NCBI RefSeq assembly: GCF_047123305.1
Contig: NZ_CP138918.1
Location: 1,612,001-1,676,000, forward strand
Direction: 5' to 3'
DNA length: 64,000 nucleotides
Origin: Thalassobius sp047123305
GTDB taxonomy: Bacteria; Pseudomonadota; Alphaproteobacteria; Rhodobacterales; Rhodobacteraceae
Shown: piece after piece, positions 49,378 through 60,892 of the stretch
How the letters are laid out: every line of letters starts with the position of its first letter
Position numbering within the stretch: position 1 is the stretch's first letter
The notes under the pieces: generated by a model
Seen by the model: the letters and a program-made list of their open reading frames with translations, nothing else
What the model was told of the DNA's origin: nothing
Database searches by the model: none
Program-made: the position numbers and the translations under genes

Positions 49378-49878
49378 ATGGCTTTGACTGAAGAGTTCAT
49401 GGCAGGCGATCTGCATCCGATCGACCTGGTTGAAAACATCGCAGAACATCACCAGTGGGATTTTGACCGTATCGCCGAAGACCAGATTGCGATGGCCGTC
49501 GAAGGCCAGTGGCGCACCTACACGCTAACGCTCGCTTGGTCGGAACACGAAGAAGCGCTGCGCCTGATCTGCACCTTCGAACTGGAGCCGCCCAAATCGC
49601 GACTGCCGGCGGTGTTCGAGACCTTGAACGCGATCAACGACCAATGTTGGAGCGGCAGCTTCACCTTCTGGGAAAAGCAGAACCTGATGGTGTTCCGCTA
49701 CGGTCTCTTGTTGGCGGGCGGGCAGGAAGCCTGCGCAGATCAGGTGGATCTGATGATCGGCGCCGCTGTCGCCAACGCTGAACGTTACTACCCCGCCCTG
49801 CAGTTGGTGATCTGGGGCGACCGTTCCCCGCAGGACGCCATGCAAGTCGCCATTGCAGAGGCTTACGGACGCGCGTAA
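49378..49878 (+). CDS. YbjN-domain protein
   Basis: This 166-residue acidic protein matches the YbjN family (HQWDFDRIAEDQIAMAVEGQWRTYTL and FTFWEKQNLMVFRYGLLLAGG), which has a type III secretion chaperone-like fold. In bacteria it is linked to sensory control but its role is unclear. proC follows after 41 nt. Confidence 0.82.
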   Translation: MALTEEFMAGDLHPIDLVENIAEHHQWDFDRIAEDQIAMAVEGQWRTYTLTLAWSEHEEALRLICTFELEPPKSRLPAVFETLNAINDQCWSGSFTFWEKQNLMVFRYGLLLAGGQEACADQVDLMIGAAVANAERYYPALQLVIWGDRSPQDAMQVAIAEAYGRA

Positions 49879-49919
49879 CACTCCGCCCCAAGAGGTTTTG
49901 AGATACCGGGAGGGGCATC

Positions 49920-50735
49920 ATGGACATGCAAACTGTGGCCAGCAAAGGGCTGGTTCTGCTGGGCTGCGGCAAGATGGGCTCGGCCATGCTGGAAGGCTGG
50001 CTGAAGGACGGTCTGCCGGTGACATCCGTTTACGTGCTGGATCCCTATCCGTCGGATTGGCTGCAAGGCACCGGCGTTCATATCAACACCGACCTGCCCG
50101 TTGATCCGGCGATTGTGCTGGTGGCGGTCAAACCCCAGATGATGGGCGCGGCCTTGTCGACGCTGGCGGCGATGGGCAACGGCGACACCGTCTTTGTCTC
50201 GGTCGCGGCGGGCACCCCGATTGCCCAGTTCGAAGCGGTGCTGGGTGGCGAAACCCCCATCGTGCGCGCCATGCCCAACACCCCCGCCGCTGTTGGCCGA
50301 GGTATCTCTGCCATCATCGGCAACAGCCATGTCAGCGCCACCGCGCTGGATCTGGCCGAGACCCTGTTGCAGGCGGTGGGGCAGGTCGTGCGCCTGGACA
50401 CCGAAGATCAGATTGACGCGGTCACAGGTGTGTCCGGTTCTGGTCCGGCCTATGTTTTTCACCTCATCGAAACCCTGGCCAAAGCTGGGGAGGCACAGGG
50501 GCTGTCGCCGGAACTGTCGATGCAGCTGGCCAAGGCCACGGTTGGCGGGGCAGGGGCGCTGGCGGAACAGGCGGAGGAAGATCCGGCCCAGCTGCGCGTC
50601 AATGTGACCAGTCCAAATGGCACCACACAAGCGGCGCTGGAGGTGCTGATGGACGCGCAGACAGGCTTCCCCTCTTTGCTCAACAACGCCGTGGATGCGG
50701 CTGTGAAACGCTCAAAGGAGCTGGCCCGTGGCTGA
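49920..50735 (+). CDS. proC: Pyrroline-5-carboxylate reductase
   Basis: The 271-residue enzyme makes proline from pyrroline-5-carboxylate. NAD(P)H motif LVLLGCGKMGSAMLEGWL and the signature VTGVSGSGPAYVFHLIETL are seen. Its stop overlaps the csaA GTG by 8 nt, so the next genes are coupled to it. Confidence 0.94.
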   Translation: MDMQTVASKGLVLLGCGKMGSAMLEGWLKDGLPVTSVYVLDPYPSDWLQGTGVHINTDLPVDPAIVLVAVKPQMMGAALSTLAAMGNGDTVFVSVAAGTPIAQFEAVLGGETPIVRAMPNTPAAVGRGISAIIGNSHVSATALDLAETLLQAVGQVVRLDTEDQIDAVTGVSGSGPAYVFHLIETLAKAGEAQGLSPELSMQLAKATVGGAGALAEQAEEDPAQLRVNVTSPNGTTQAALEVLMDAQTGFPSLLNNAVDAAVKRSKELARG

Positions 50736-51069
50736 CGCAATCAGTTTTGACGATTTCCTGAAGGTGGACATCCGTGTGGGCAAAGTCCTGCGCGCCGAAC
50801 CCTATCCCGAAGCCCGCAAACCCGCGATCAAGATGTGGATCGATTTCGGCCCTGAACTGGGTGAGAAGAAGACCTCGGCTCAGGTGGCGGCGCATTACAC
50901 GCCAGAAACGCTGATCGGTAAACAGGTGATGGCGGTGGTCAACTTCCCGCCACGCCAGATCGGCCGTTTCATGTCCGAAGTGCTGGTGCTGGGCCTGTCC
51001 GATAGCGAAGGGGGCATCGTACTGTTGTCGCCTGACCAAGAGGTTCCAATTGGCGGGAGGATGCACTGA
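50728..51069 (+). CDS. csaA: CsaA-type tRNA-binding chaperone-like protein
   Basis: This 113-residue protein is a single OB-fold tRNA-binding domain of the CsaA/EMAPII type (VDIRVGKVLRAEPYPEARKPA, then NFPPRQIGRFMSEVLVLG). GTG 50728 follows AAAGGAG. CsaA may bind tRNA and unfolded secretory proteins; its stop overlaps the next start by one base. Confidence 0.88.
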   Translation: MADAISFDDFLKVDIRVGKVLRAEPYPEARKPAIKMWIDFGPELGEKKTSAQVAAHYTPETLIGKQVMAVVNFPPRQIGRFMSEVLVLGLSDSEGGIVLLSPDQEVPIGGRMH

Positions 51070-52034
51070 TGGCCCGTTCCGGCACCCCCCGTGTCCTGAT
51101 CTCGCGGCCCTTGCCTGCGGCTGTTGCCAAACGTGCCGAGGCGCTGTTCGACGTTGAATGGCGGGACACAAACGCGCCAATGAGCGCGGCGGAAATGCGG
51201 TCAGCTTTGGCGCTTTATGATGGCATCATGCCGACGCTGGGCGACCAGTTCACGGATCAGATCTTTGCCGAATTTGGCCGTCCGCGCTGCCGGATTCTGG
51301 CCAACTTCGGGGTGGGCTATAACCACATCGATGTTGACAGTGCCCGCGCCCATGGTGTGACCGTGACAAACACCCCCGGCGCTGTGACCGATGCCACCGC
51401 CGACACCGCGATGACGCTGCTGCTGATGAGCGCACGCCGCGCCGCCGAGGGCGAACGGCTGGTGCGTTCCGGCGCTTGGGAAGGCTGGCACCCGACCCAG
51501 ATGTTGGGGCTGCATGTCTCGGGCAAGACGGTGGGCATCGTGGGTATGGGCCGTATCGGTCAGGCCATTGCGCGACGCTGTCACTTTGGCTTTGGCATGA
51601 AGGTGCTTTACGCCAACCGCTCGGCCAGAGAGATGGCGTTTGAGGCGGAGCAAGTGTCCCTCAACGATCTGGCCGCCCGCGCCGATGTGGTGGTGATCGC
51701 TGTGCCCGGTGGTGCGGAAACCCATCACATGATCGGGGCTGATTTCTTTGCCGCCATGCAAAGCCATGCGCATTTCATCAACATCGCCCGCGGCGATGTG
51801 GTGCAGGAGACGGCGCTGATCGAAGCCCTGCAAAACGGCGCGATCGGCGGCGCTGGCCTGGATGTTTACGAGTTTGAACCGGAGGTGCCCGAAGCATTAC
51901 GCCAGCTCAACAACGTAACCCTTCTGCCGCATCTTGGCACCGCTGCGCTGGATGTGCGCACGGATATGGGAATGCTGGTGCTCAACAACCTCGAAGCCTT
52001 CTTCAAAGGGGAAACTCCGCCAAACGCGCTTTAA
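51069..52034 (+). CDS. D-2-hydroxyacid dehydrogenase (glyoxylate/hydroxypyruvate reductase type)
   Basis: This 321-residue enzyme has the Rossmann motif VGIVGMGRIGQAIARR and the family catalytic region (NIARGDVVQETALIEAL, GLDVYEFEP, LLPHLGTAALDVR). It resembles GyaR-type glyoxylate/D-glycerate dehydrogenases. Start ATG overlaps the csaA stop (TGATG). Confidence 0.87.
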   Translation: MARSGTPRVLISRPLPAAVAKRAEALFDVEWRDTNAPMSAAEMRSALALYDGIMPTLGDQFTDQIFAEFGRPRCRILANFGVGYNHIDVDSARAHGVTVTNTPGAVTDATADTAMTLLLMSARRAAEGERLVRSGAWEGWHPTQMLGLHVSGKTVGIVGMGRIGQAIARRCHFGFGMKVLYANRSAREMAFEAEQVSLNDLAARADVVVIAVPGGAETHHMIGADFFAAMQSHAHFINIARGDVVQETALIEALQNGAIGGAGLDVYEFEPEVPEALRQLNNVTLLPHLGTAALDVRTDMGMLVLNNLEAFFKGETPPNAL

Positions 52035-52100
52035 CCAATTTTCGGGGTGAAAACGACCGAATTGCCGCCGATTTCGCCCCTGCTGCCCTAGCGGTAACTC

Positions 52101-52116
52101 TTGACCATTTGGTCCC
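52101..52116. promoter_or_regulatory. RutR-box-like palindrome and/or -35 region upstream of KAS III
   Basis: TTGACCAttTGGTCCC matches 12 of 14 arm bases of the RutR box and also begins with a -35-like TTGACC. It lies 40 nt before the KAS III start. A TGATCT 17 nt after the TTGACC could be the -10. Confidence 0.4.
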
Positions 52117-52155
52117 CCTCGGGTGATCTGGTAGCCAGATTTTCCGGGGGTTCTC

Positions 52156-53277
52156 ATGTATACGCCAGCCATCACCGGGAGCGGGGTCTTCACCCCCTCC
52201 AATGTCATCACCAACGAAGAACTTGTTGAGAGCTTCAACGCTCATGTGGACCTCTTCAACGTGGAAAACGCCGAAGCCATCGCGGCGGGTGATGTGACCG
52301 CGAAAGAGCATTCCTCGGCCGAGTTTATCTTCAAAGCCTCGGGGATCGAACAGCGCTACGTGTTGGACAAGGAAGGTGTGCTGGATCCAAAACGGATGTA
52401 TCCGCATTTCCGCCAGCGGTCCGATGATGAACCCGGCATCATGACCGAGATTGCGCTGGACGCCTGTCACAAAGCGTTGGCCGCAGCCGGGCGTACTGGT
52501 GAAGAGGTTGATCTGGTGATCTGTGCCGCCTCCAACATGGAGCGGGCCTACCCCGCCGTGGCGATTGAGATCCAGCAGGGCCTGGGCGCCGGTGGCTTTG
52601 GCTTTGACATGAACGTGGCCTGTTCTTCAGCCACCTTCGGCATTCAGGCGGCGGCGGATATGGTGCGCTCCGGCTCAATCCGCTGCGCGATTGTGGTGAA
52701 CCCCGAAATCACCTCGGGCCATCTGGAATGGCGCGACCGCGACTGTCACTTCATCTTTGGCGATGTGGCCACAGCGGTGGTGATTGAACGGGCAGAAGAC
52801 GCCAAGGGTGACCATTTCATCGTGCATTCGACCCGCTGCGCCACGCAGTTTTCCAACAACATTCGCAACAACAACGGCTTCCTGCGCCGCACCCGACCCG
52901 ATGGCGTGGCGGATCGTCGGGACATGCAGTTCATGCAGAACGGCCGCAAGGTGTTCAAAGAGGTGGTGCCGATGGTTTCGGCTCATATCCTTGCGCATAT
53001 GGAAGAAGAGGGGCGTTCCTCGGACCAGCTGTCGCGGATGTGGCTGCATCAGGCCAACAAGGGCATGAATGATTTCATCGGCAAAAAGGTTCTGGGGCGG
53101 GTGCCGGAAAAAGGCGAACAACCCAACATCCTGCAGGACTACGCCAATACATCCTCTGCTGGTTCGATCATCGCGTTCTCGAAATACTCCGACGATATGG
53201 CCAAGGGCGATATCGGGCTGATCTGCTCCTTCGGGGCAGGCTATTCGGTGGGTTCGGTAATCGTCGAGAAGGCGTGA
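52156..53277 (+). CDS. Beta-ketoacyl-ACP synthase III, long form
   Basis: This 373-residue KAS III has the catalytic Cys in MNVACSSATFGIQ, His in WLHQANKGMNDFIGKKVLG and the Asn region YANTSSAGS. It is about 50 residues longer than FabH and belongs to the longer KAS III class also found in Pseudomonas and Xanthomonas, which can condense acyl groups other than acetyl-CoA. It may start fatty-acid synthesis or work in a side pathway; the window gives no decisive context. Confidence 0.85.
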   Translation: MYTPAITGSGVFTPSNVITNEELVESFNAHVDLFNVENAEAIAAGDVTAKEHSSAEFIFKASGIEQRYVLDKEGVLDPKRMYPHFRQRSDDEPGIMTEIALDACHKALAAAGRTGEEVDLVICAASNMERAYPAVAIEIQQGLGAGGFGFDMNVACSSATFGIQAAADMVRSGSIRCAIVVNPEITSGHLEWRDRDCHFIFGDVATAVVIERAEDAKGDHFIVHSTRCATQFSNNIRNNNGFLRRTRPDGVADRRDMQFMQNGRKVFKEVVPMVSAHILAHMEEEGRSSDQLSRMWLHQANKGMNDFIGKKVLGRVPEKGEQPNILQDYANTSSAGSIIAFSKYSDDMAKGDIGLICSFGAGYSVGSVIVEKA

Positions 53278-53295
53278 GGGTGTAACATCCAAGGA

Positions 53296-53329
53296 GTGCT
53301 GCGCCCGACCCAGGGGGGGGGCGCAGCAC
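53296..53329. terminator. Hairpin between KAS III and tdk
   Basis: GTGCTGCGCCC and GGGCGCAGCAC form a perfect 11-bp stem around 12 nt, in the gap between two convergent genes. There is no T-run. Confidence 0.6.
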
Positions 53330-53365
53330 GGGCTAACGCCCGCGCCAAACGGCGCTAGTTCGAAC

Positions 53366-53959
53366 TTACCCCGCCACAGGCTCCCCGGCCATCGCGGCGC
53401 GCCAGTGTTTGCGGCACAGGCTGACGTAGGTCTCATTACCGCCGATCTGCACCTGAGCGCCTTCTTTCAGCGCAATCCGGTCAGGCCCCATCCGCACCAC
53501 CATCGTCGCCTTTTTGCCGCAGTGGCAGATGGTGCGCACTTCGCGCATTTCATCGGCCAGGGCCAAAAGCGCAGCAGAGCCGGGGAACAGCTCTCCGCGG
53601 AAATCCAGACGCAGCCCATAACACATCACTGGCACCTTCAGATCGTCGACAACGCGGGCCAGTTGCCAGACCTGTTCTTTCTCCAGAAACTGCGCTTCAT
53701 CAATGAAGATACAGGCCACTTCGCCCTGTTCCAGCCGCGTTGCCACTTTGGCAAAGAGGTCTTCGCCCGGCGCAAAGGTGTCCGCATCATCGCCAATGCC
53801 AATCCGGCTGGCGATCCGGCCTTCGCCAGCGCGATTGTCAAACTGGGCAGTCATCAGATAGGTCTGCATGCCCCGTTCACGGTAGTTGTAGGAGGCCTGC
53901 AAAAGCACAGTGGATTTGCCGGCGTTCATGGTGGAGAAATTGAAGTAGAGTTTTGCCAT
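53366..53959 (-). CDS. tdk: Thymidine kinase
   Basis: This 197-residue type II thymidine kinase has the P-loop MNAGKSTVLLQ, the catalytic VACIFIDEAQFL, the lasso segment CYGLRLDFRGELFPGSAALL and a zinc site (CHC and CRKH). It phosphorylates thymidine for salvage. ATG 53959 is the family start; longer in-frame sequence to 54187 lies in the intergenic region. Confidence 0.95.
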   Translation of the reverse strand: MAKLYFNFSTMNAGKSTVLLQASYNYRERGMQTYLMTAQFDNRAGEGRIASRIGIGDDADTFAPGEDLFAKVATRLEQGEVACIFIDEAQFLEKEQVWQLARVVDDLKVPVMCYGLRLDFRGELFPGSAALLALADEMREVRTICHCGKKATMVVRMGPDRIALKEGAQVQIGGNETYVSLCRKHWRAAMAGEPVAG

Positions 53960-54412
53960 AGGCTCTCTATTGCGAACCGCCCGGCGGGTTTCAAGCGCTA
54001 TCCCCAAGTCCACGCAAACCTCCCAGTCAAACGTGACAAGACAGACCCACACCGCACAGGAGACGTAAGGTATGGGCCTGCCCCGACCAAGGCGGGTAGA
54101 GGCGAGGGGCGCCTCTGGGGATGTGCCCCGGTCGTTCGTCGTGTCACCCTTCGGCGCCTGTCTCCGGACGGGAGGAGGACACCGCACTCTTCAAGTCCCG
54201 GGATCGGGTCAACTGTGGACCGAAGGCCCCAATCCCCACGGCCACAACGTCAACCGCGTGAATAACAAATGACAAAATCGCGACATCGCGCTAATGGGAA
54301 AGGATGGGGGGATTTCCCCATCCGGCCATGTTTGGGGGACAGACATGGGGAACGCGTCGGGGCCCGGGCCGCAAGGGTCGCCCCGAAGGATGGGTAAGGA
54401 CAAGGGTAAAGA
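53960..54412. other. 453-nt gap rich in hairpins; candidate structured leader or RNA
   Basis: Several consecutive perfect stems are present: AGAGGCG/CGCCTCT (54098-54116), GGGG/CCCC (54117-54129), GGATGGGG/CCCCATCC (54302-54323), CATGT/ACATG (54327-54347) and a GC-rich hairpin up to 54384. CGCGA-ca-TCGCG (54279-54290) may be an operator. No gene in it looks real. The right half would form a long structured 5' leader for the gene at 54413. Confidence 0.45.
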
Positions 54413-54868
54413 ATGTCTGTCGTTACAGGATACTTGAAAAAACACACCGAGGCCTTGGTCAAAGATGTCGGTATAGAAGCCGCATGTGAACTGACCGGTA
54501 AATCCAAAGCCACCTTGGGGCGCTATTATTCCGATCACCCCGAACACGCCGACCGGTTTATGCCCGTCGATGCGGTGGCGGCGCTGGAGGAAGCGGCCTC
54601 TTTCCCGCATGTGACCTCAGCTCTGGCGGATTTGAAGGGCATCACCCTGTCCCAGACCCAGCCCCGCAAAAACGATGAGAAGGGCGGCATCAACTCGGAT
54701 GTTATCATGCTGAGTCAGCGGTTTGCGATGCTGATGGCAGAGTATAACCAGTCCATCGAGGATGGCATCATCAGCTACAATGAGGCCAAGCGGATGCTAC
54801 GCGAAACCCTCGCCCTGCAGCAGGTGCTGATCGACATGAAGCTGCACCTCGAAGAAGAAAGCGTCTAA
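54413..54868 (+). CDS. HTH-like small protein preceding a LuxR solo
   Basis: This 151-residue protein has an N-terminal segment like a DNA-binding helix-turn-helix (VGIEAACELTGKSKATLGRYYSDH) and a helical C-terminal half (YNEAKRMLRETLALQQVLIDMKLHLEEE). It is similar in style to short phage-type regulators found in Rhodobacterales. It lies 3 nt before the LuxR gene, so the two are co-translated. The function is unknown. Confidence 0.7.
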   Translation: MSVVTGYLKKHTEALVKDVGIEAACELTGKSKATLGRYYSDHPEHADRFMPVDAVAALEEAASFPHVTSALADLKGITLSQTQPRKNDEKGGINSDVIMLSQRFAMLMAEYNQSIEDGIISYNEAKRMLRETLALQQVLIDMKLHLEEESV

Positions 54869-54871
54869 GCG

Positions 54872-55774
54872 ATGTATCCGGCTGGCGGACAGGGTCAACG
54901 ACCTTTGCTGGCAGCCGAGCAGCACACCCCCGAGCAACTGCATGACTTTCTGCGGGATCTGGAGACCTGCGAGGGCTCCGAAGCGGTCTGGCGCCGCCTG
55001 GTGGTGCTGGGACGGTCGCTGGAGCTGCCGCATTTGGATTTCATCGTGGCCAGCGCCGCCCCGCAATGGAAGCGGACGTTGTTCCTGCGCACCTCCTACG
55101 ATTCGCGGTGGCTGCAGGAGGCCAACAAAGACCCTGAGGTTTCGCGCTGGTCCTATCTGCGCAGCCACGCCACCCAGCACCTGACACCGCTGCTAGTGGG
55201 GTTGGAATTTGCCGAGGAATTCACCCATCTGCCCGAACAGCGTGTTGCCGTGCTGCGCGAAGCGGCGCGACGTGGGATGCGGGCTGGGTTTTCGGTGCCG
55301 CTGAGGGGCCATGCGCCGCCGCTGACCGGGGTGATCAACTACATGGGGGATCATGCACGCCGCGACATGCTGGCGATTGTGCGGGCCCATGGTTGGGTGT
55401 TGAACGTCGCTGCGCTGGCGGCCTTTCAGCGCTACATGGGGTTTTACGCCGCCGAATTTCTCGACCGCACCGGCATCAGCATGAAGCAGCGCGAAATGCT
55501 CTCGATGATCGGTGCGGGGTTGCAGGACAAACAAATCGCGGCGGATCTGGGCATCTCGGTTTCGGCACTGCGGCAGCGAATGCAGGCTTTGATGGCCAAA
55601 GCGAGCTGTTCCAATCGGGCCGAGATTGCCGCCTTGGCAATGAGCACCGGCCTGCTGCCAGATCCGCAGCGGGCGCTGGACCCCGAAAGCACGCAGGTGC
55701 CAGTGATGATCGACGGGTTGGAGGACGCCCATGAAACGCTGGCGCCACACCCGGACGAATGGTCGGGAGATTGA
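54872..55774 (+). CDS. LuxR-family regulator without a luxI partner (LuxR solo)
   Basis: The 300-residue protein has an N-terminal autoinducer-binding-like region (residues about 30-190) and a C-terminal LuxR HTH (MKQREMLSMIGAGLQDKQIAADLGISVSALRQRMQALMAK). Typical autoinducer-site Trp and Tyr residues are only partly visible, and there is no luxI in the window, so the ligand may be absent or foreign. It is co-transcribed with the 151-residue gene. Confidence 0.82.
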   Translation: MYPAGGQGQRPLLAAEQHTPEQLHDFLRDLETCEGSEAVWRRLVVLGRSLELPHLDFIVASAAPQWKRTLFLRTSYDSRWLQEANKDPEVSRWSYLRSHATQHLTPLLVGLEFAEEFTHLPEQRVAVLREAARRGMRAGFSVPLRGHAPPLTGVINYMGDHARRDMLAIVRAHGWVLNVAALAAFQRYMGFYAAEFLDRTGISMKQREMLSMIGAGLQDKQIAADLGISVSALRQRMQALMAKASCSNRAEIAALAMSTGLLPDPQRALDPESTQVPVMIDGLEDAHETLAPHPDEWSGD

Positions 55775-55795
55775 CCTAAGTGTCTGAAATAATAA

Positions 55796-55821
55796 GAGGT
55801 TCCCCCCGAAGGGAGAACCTC
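55796..55821 (+). terminator. Hairpin after the LuxR gene
   Basis: GAGGTTCCCCC and GGGAGAACCTC pair with one mismatch around a CGAA-type loop, 22 nt after the LuxR stop. There is no T-run. It covers the ribosome-binding site of the small frame at 55822. Confidence 0.45.
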
Positions 55822-55908
55822 ATGCGATGGTCTAAAAAGGACTTATTGAAAGGGGGTCCTCCCGAAGTGGCGCGGGAGAAAGACTTTCTATCGCAAGAGC
55901 TGATCTGA
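55822..55908 (+). CDS. Possible 28-residue small protein
   Basis: ATG 55822 follows GGGAG and opens a 28-codon frame starting MRWSKKDLLKGGPPEVAREK. The Shine-Dalgarno lies within the preceding hairpin, so translation could be structure-controlled. I do not recognise the peptide, and it may be chance. Confidence 0.3.
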   Translation: MRWSKKDLLKGGPPEVAREKDFLSQELI

Positions 55909-56017
55909 TGGCGTTGGGGATACCTCGGTCACAGCTCCTACCCAAAAGTATAGGGCTTGGTGTGCACTGTTGTCTCACCGGAAACCGCATGACGTTTAGG
56001 TCAATTGCCTATCATTT

Positions 56018-56046
56018 TTGACAGGTTGGTTTTTGTTAGCTGTAAT
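56018..56046 (+). promoter_or_regulatory. Strong sigma-70 type promoter in the luxR/carB gap
   Basis: TTGACA and TGTAAT are separated by exactly 17 nt in an AT-rich stretch. No protein gene lies downstream on this strand before the terminator at 56153, so a short non-coding transcript is predicted. Confidence 0.7.
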
Positions 56047-56052
56047 TTTTCA

Positions 56053-56182
56053 CAGGTGAATAGGTGTGCATGCCATTGAATACCGTCTGACAACGACCGA
56101 TTCGACAGTCTGTGCGGCGGATCCTGCGTCTTGCAGGCGCAGCGGGTACGAAAAAGCCCCCGCCGAAGCAGGGGCTTTCTTG
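56053..56182 (+). ncRNA. Candidate small RNA (about 130 nt)
   Basis: The stretch is bounded by a near-consensus promoter (56018-56046) and an intrinsic terminator hairpin (56153-56178). An internal hairpin CCTGC-gtctt-GCAGG lies at 56123-56137. A six-codon frame (start at 56070) is present but has only a weak Shine-Dalgarno. No known family was recognised. The transcript is convergent with carB. Confidence 0.5.
56153..56182. terminator. Bidirectional terminator of carB and the candidate small RNA
   Basis: AAAGCCCC and GGGGCTTT pair, with an inner GC / GC pair and CGAA loop; the plus strand continues CTTG and the minus strand TTTTC. Confidence 0.8.
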
Positions 56183-56205
56183 ATCCGGAAAATGTTGCGG
56201 CAGGA

Positions 56206-59535
<3,330 letters not shown>

Positions 59536-59740
59536 GGCGGACCTCTTTTTTTCGCGGGCAGCAGGATGGGGAGGCGTGACTCGCCCCCGCGCAAATTGTC
59601 GTGGGTTATAGACATCGCGGGGCAAGGCGCAAGAGGGTTCGGAAAACTAGTGTAATGTGCCGCATATGTGGTCTGTCAAATCCTGTGTCAGACCCTATAC
59701 AGAAGGCGGGGAGGCCAAGAGGTCAGCGCGGGGACGCGAA

Positions 59741-60892
59741 ATGCAGATCAGAATGGATCACGGGCCCGAGGGGCCGGACAGCCCGGCGGTTTGGTTCCGC
59801 AACGCCAGCGCGGTGATCACCGCGCAGGAGGCAGACGATGTGCCGGTTGCGATGGCGGCTGTTGATGCAGCCTTGGCGGCAGGCAAATGGGTGGCGGGTT
59901 ATGCCACCTATGAGCTGGGCTATGCGCTGGAGCCACGGCTGGCGTCTTTGATGCCGCAAGACCGCGTGCTGCCCCTGTTAAGCTTCGGTGTATACGAAGC
60001 CCCCGTCACCGCCGCCCCGTTGCCGCAGGGCGGTGCGTTATATGATTTACAGCCCCGTTGGACCGCGGCACGCTATCAAACGGCCTTTGACGCGGTGCAT
60101 GGCTATATCGGTGCCGGGGACATCTATCAGGCCAACCTGACCTTTCCGATCGACGCGCGGGCAACTGGCTCCGCCGAGGCGATATATGGCAGCCTGATGG
60201 CGCAGCAGCCGGTGGGGCATGGCGCCTTGGTGCTGCCCGAGCGTGGCCCGGCGATTCTGTCCCGTTCACCGGAACTGTTTTTCCGGACCTCTGCCGATGG
60301 TGTGATTGAAACCCGCCCGATGAAAGGAACGCAGCCGCGCAGCGCCGACCCGGTGGAGGATCAGCGCAACCGAGATTTTCTGGCCTCGGATGAAAAGAAC
60401 CGGGCGGAGAACCTGATGATCGTGGATCTCTTGCGGAATGACATGTCTCGGGTGGCCGAGGCGGGGACCGTAAAGGTACCGGAACTGTTCAAGGTCGAAA
60501 GCTACGCCACCGTGCATCAGATGGTGTCGCGTGTTGAGGCGCAGCTGCGCAAGGGCGTGACTCTGAGCGAGGTGTTCACCGCACTGTTCCCCTGTGGCTC
60601 GATCACCGGTGCGCCAAAATTGCGGGCCATGCAGATCCTGCGCGAACTGGAACCCTGGCCGCGTGACATCTACTGCGGCGCCATCGGCTGGGCCGCACCA
60701 GACGGGCGGTCCGAATTTAACGTGGCCATTCGCACCGTGATGCTGGACGGGGACACTGCGCGGCTGAACGTGGGGGGCGGCGTTGTCTGGGACAGCACCG
60801 CAACATCGGAATATGAGGAAGCCTTATGGAAAAGCCGTTTCGCCCAGCTGACGCCAGCAACCTCCCAACGCTCGATCCCACATGTCGCCTGA
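59741..60892 (+). CDS. pabB: Aminodeoxychorismate synthase component I
   Basis: This 383-residue chorismate-binding enzyme has YIGAGDIYQANLTFP, the PabB-type ETRPMKGTQPR (Lys, whereas TrpE has Ala), EKNRAENLMIVDLLRNDMSR and CGSITGAPKLRAMQIL. It lacks the ~150-residue N-terminal subdomain length of TrpE. ATG 59741 was chosen for the GGGGA upstream and the family start. The 3' end overlaps pabC by 67 nt. Confidence 0.9.
   Translation: MQIRMDHGPEGPDSPAVWFRNASAVITAQEADDVPVAMAAVDAALAAGKWVAGYATYELGYALEPRLASLMPQDRVLPLLSFGVYEAPVTAAPLPQGGALYDLQPRWTAARYQTAFDAVHGYIGAGDIYQANLTFPIDARATGSAEAIYGSLMAQQPVGHGALVLPERGPAILSRSPELFFRTSADGVIETRPMKGTQPRSADPVEDQRNRDFLASDEKNRAENLMIVDLLRNDMSRVAEAGTVKVPELFKVESYATVHQMVSRVEAQLRKGVTLSEVFTALFPCGSITGAPKLRAMQILRELEPWPRDIYCGAIGWAAPDGRSEFNVAIRTVMLDGDTARLNVGGGVVWDSTATSEYEEALWKSRFAQLTPATSQRSIPHVA

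Noticed and set aside
54072..54272. 66-codon frame with a good Shine-Dalgarno in the tdk/54413 gap
   Set aside because: The sequence is low-information, runs through perfect RNA hairpins and does not resemble a protein; more likely structured RNA.
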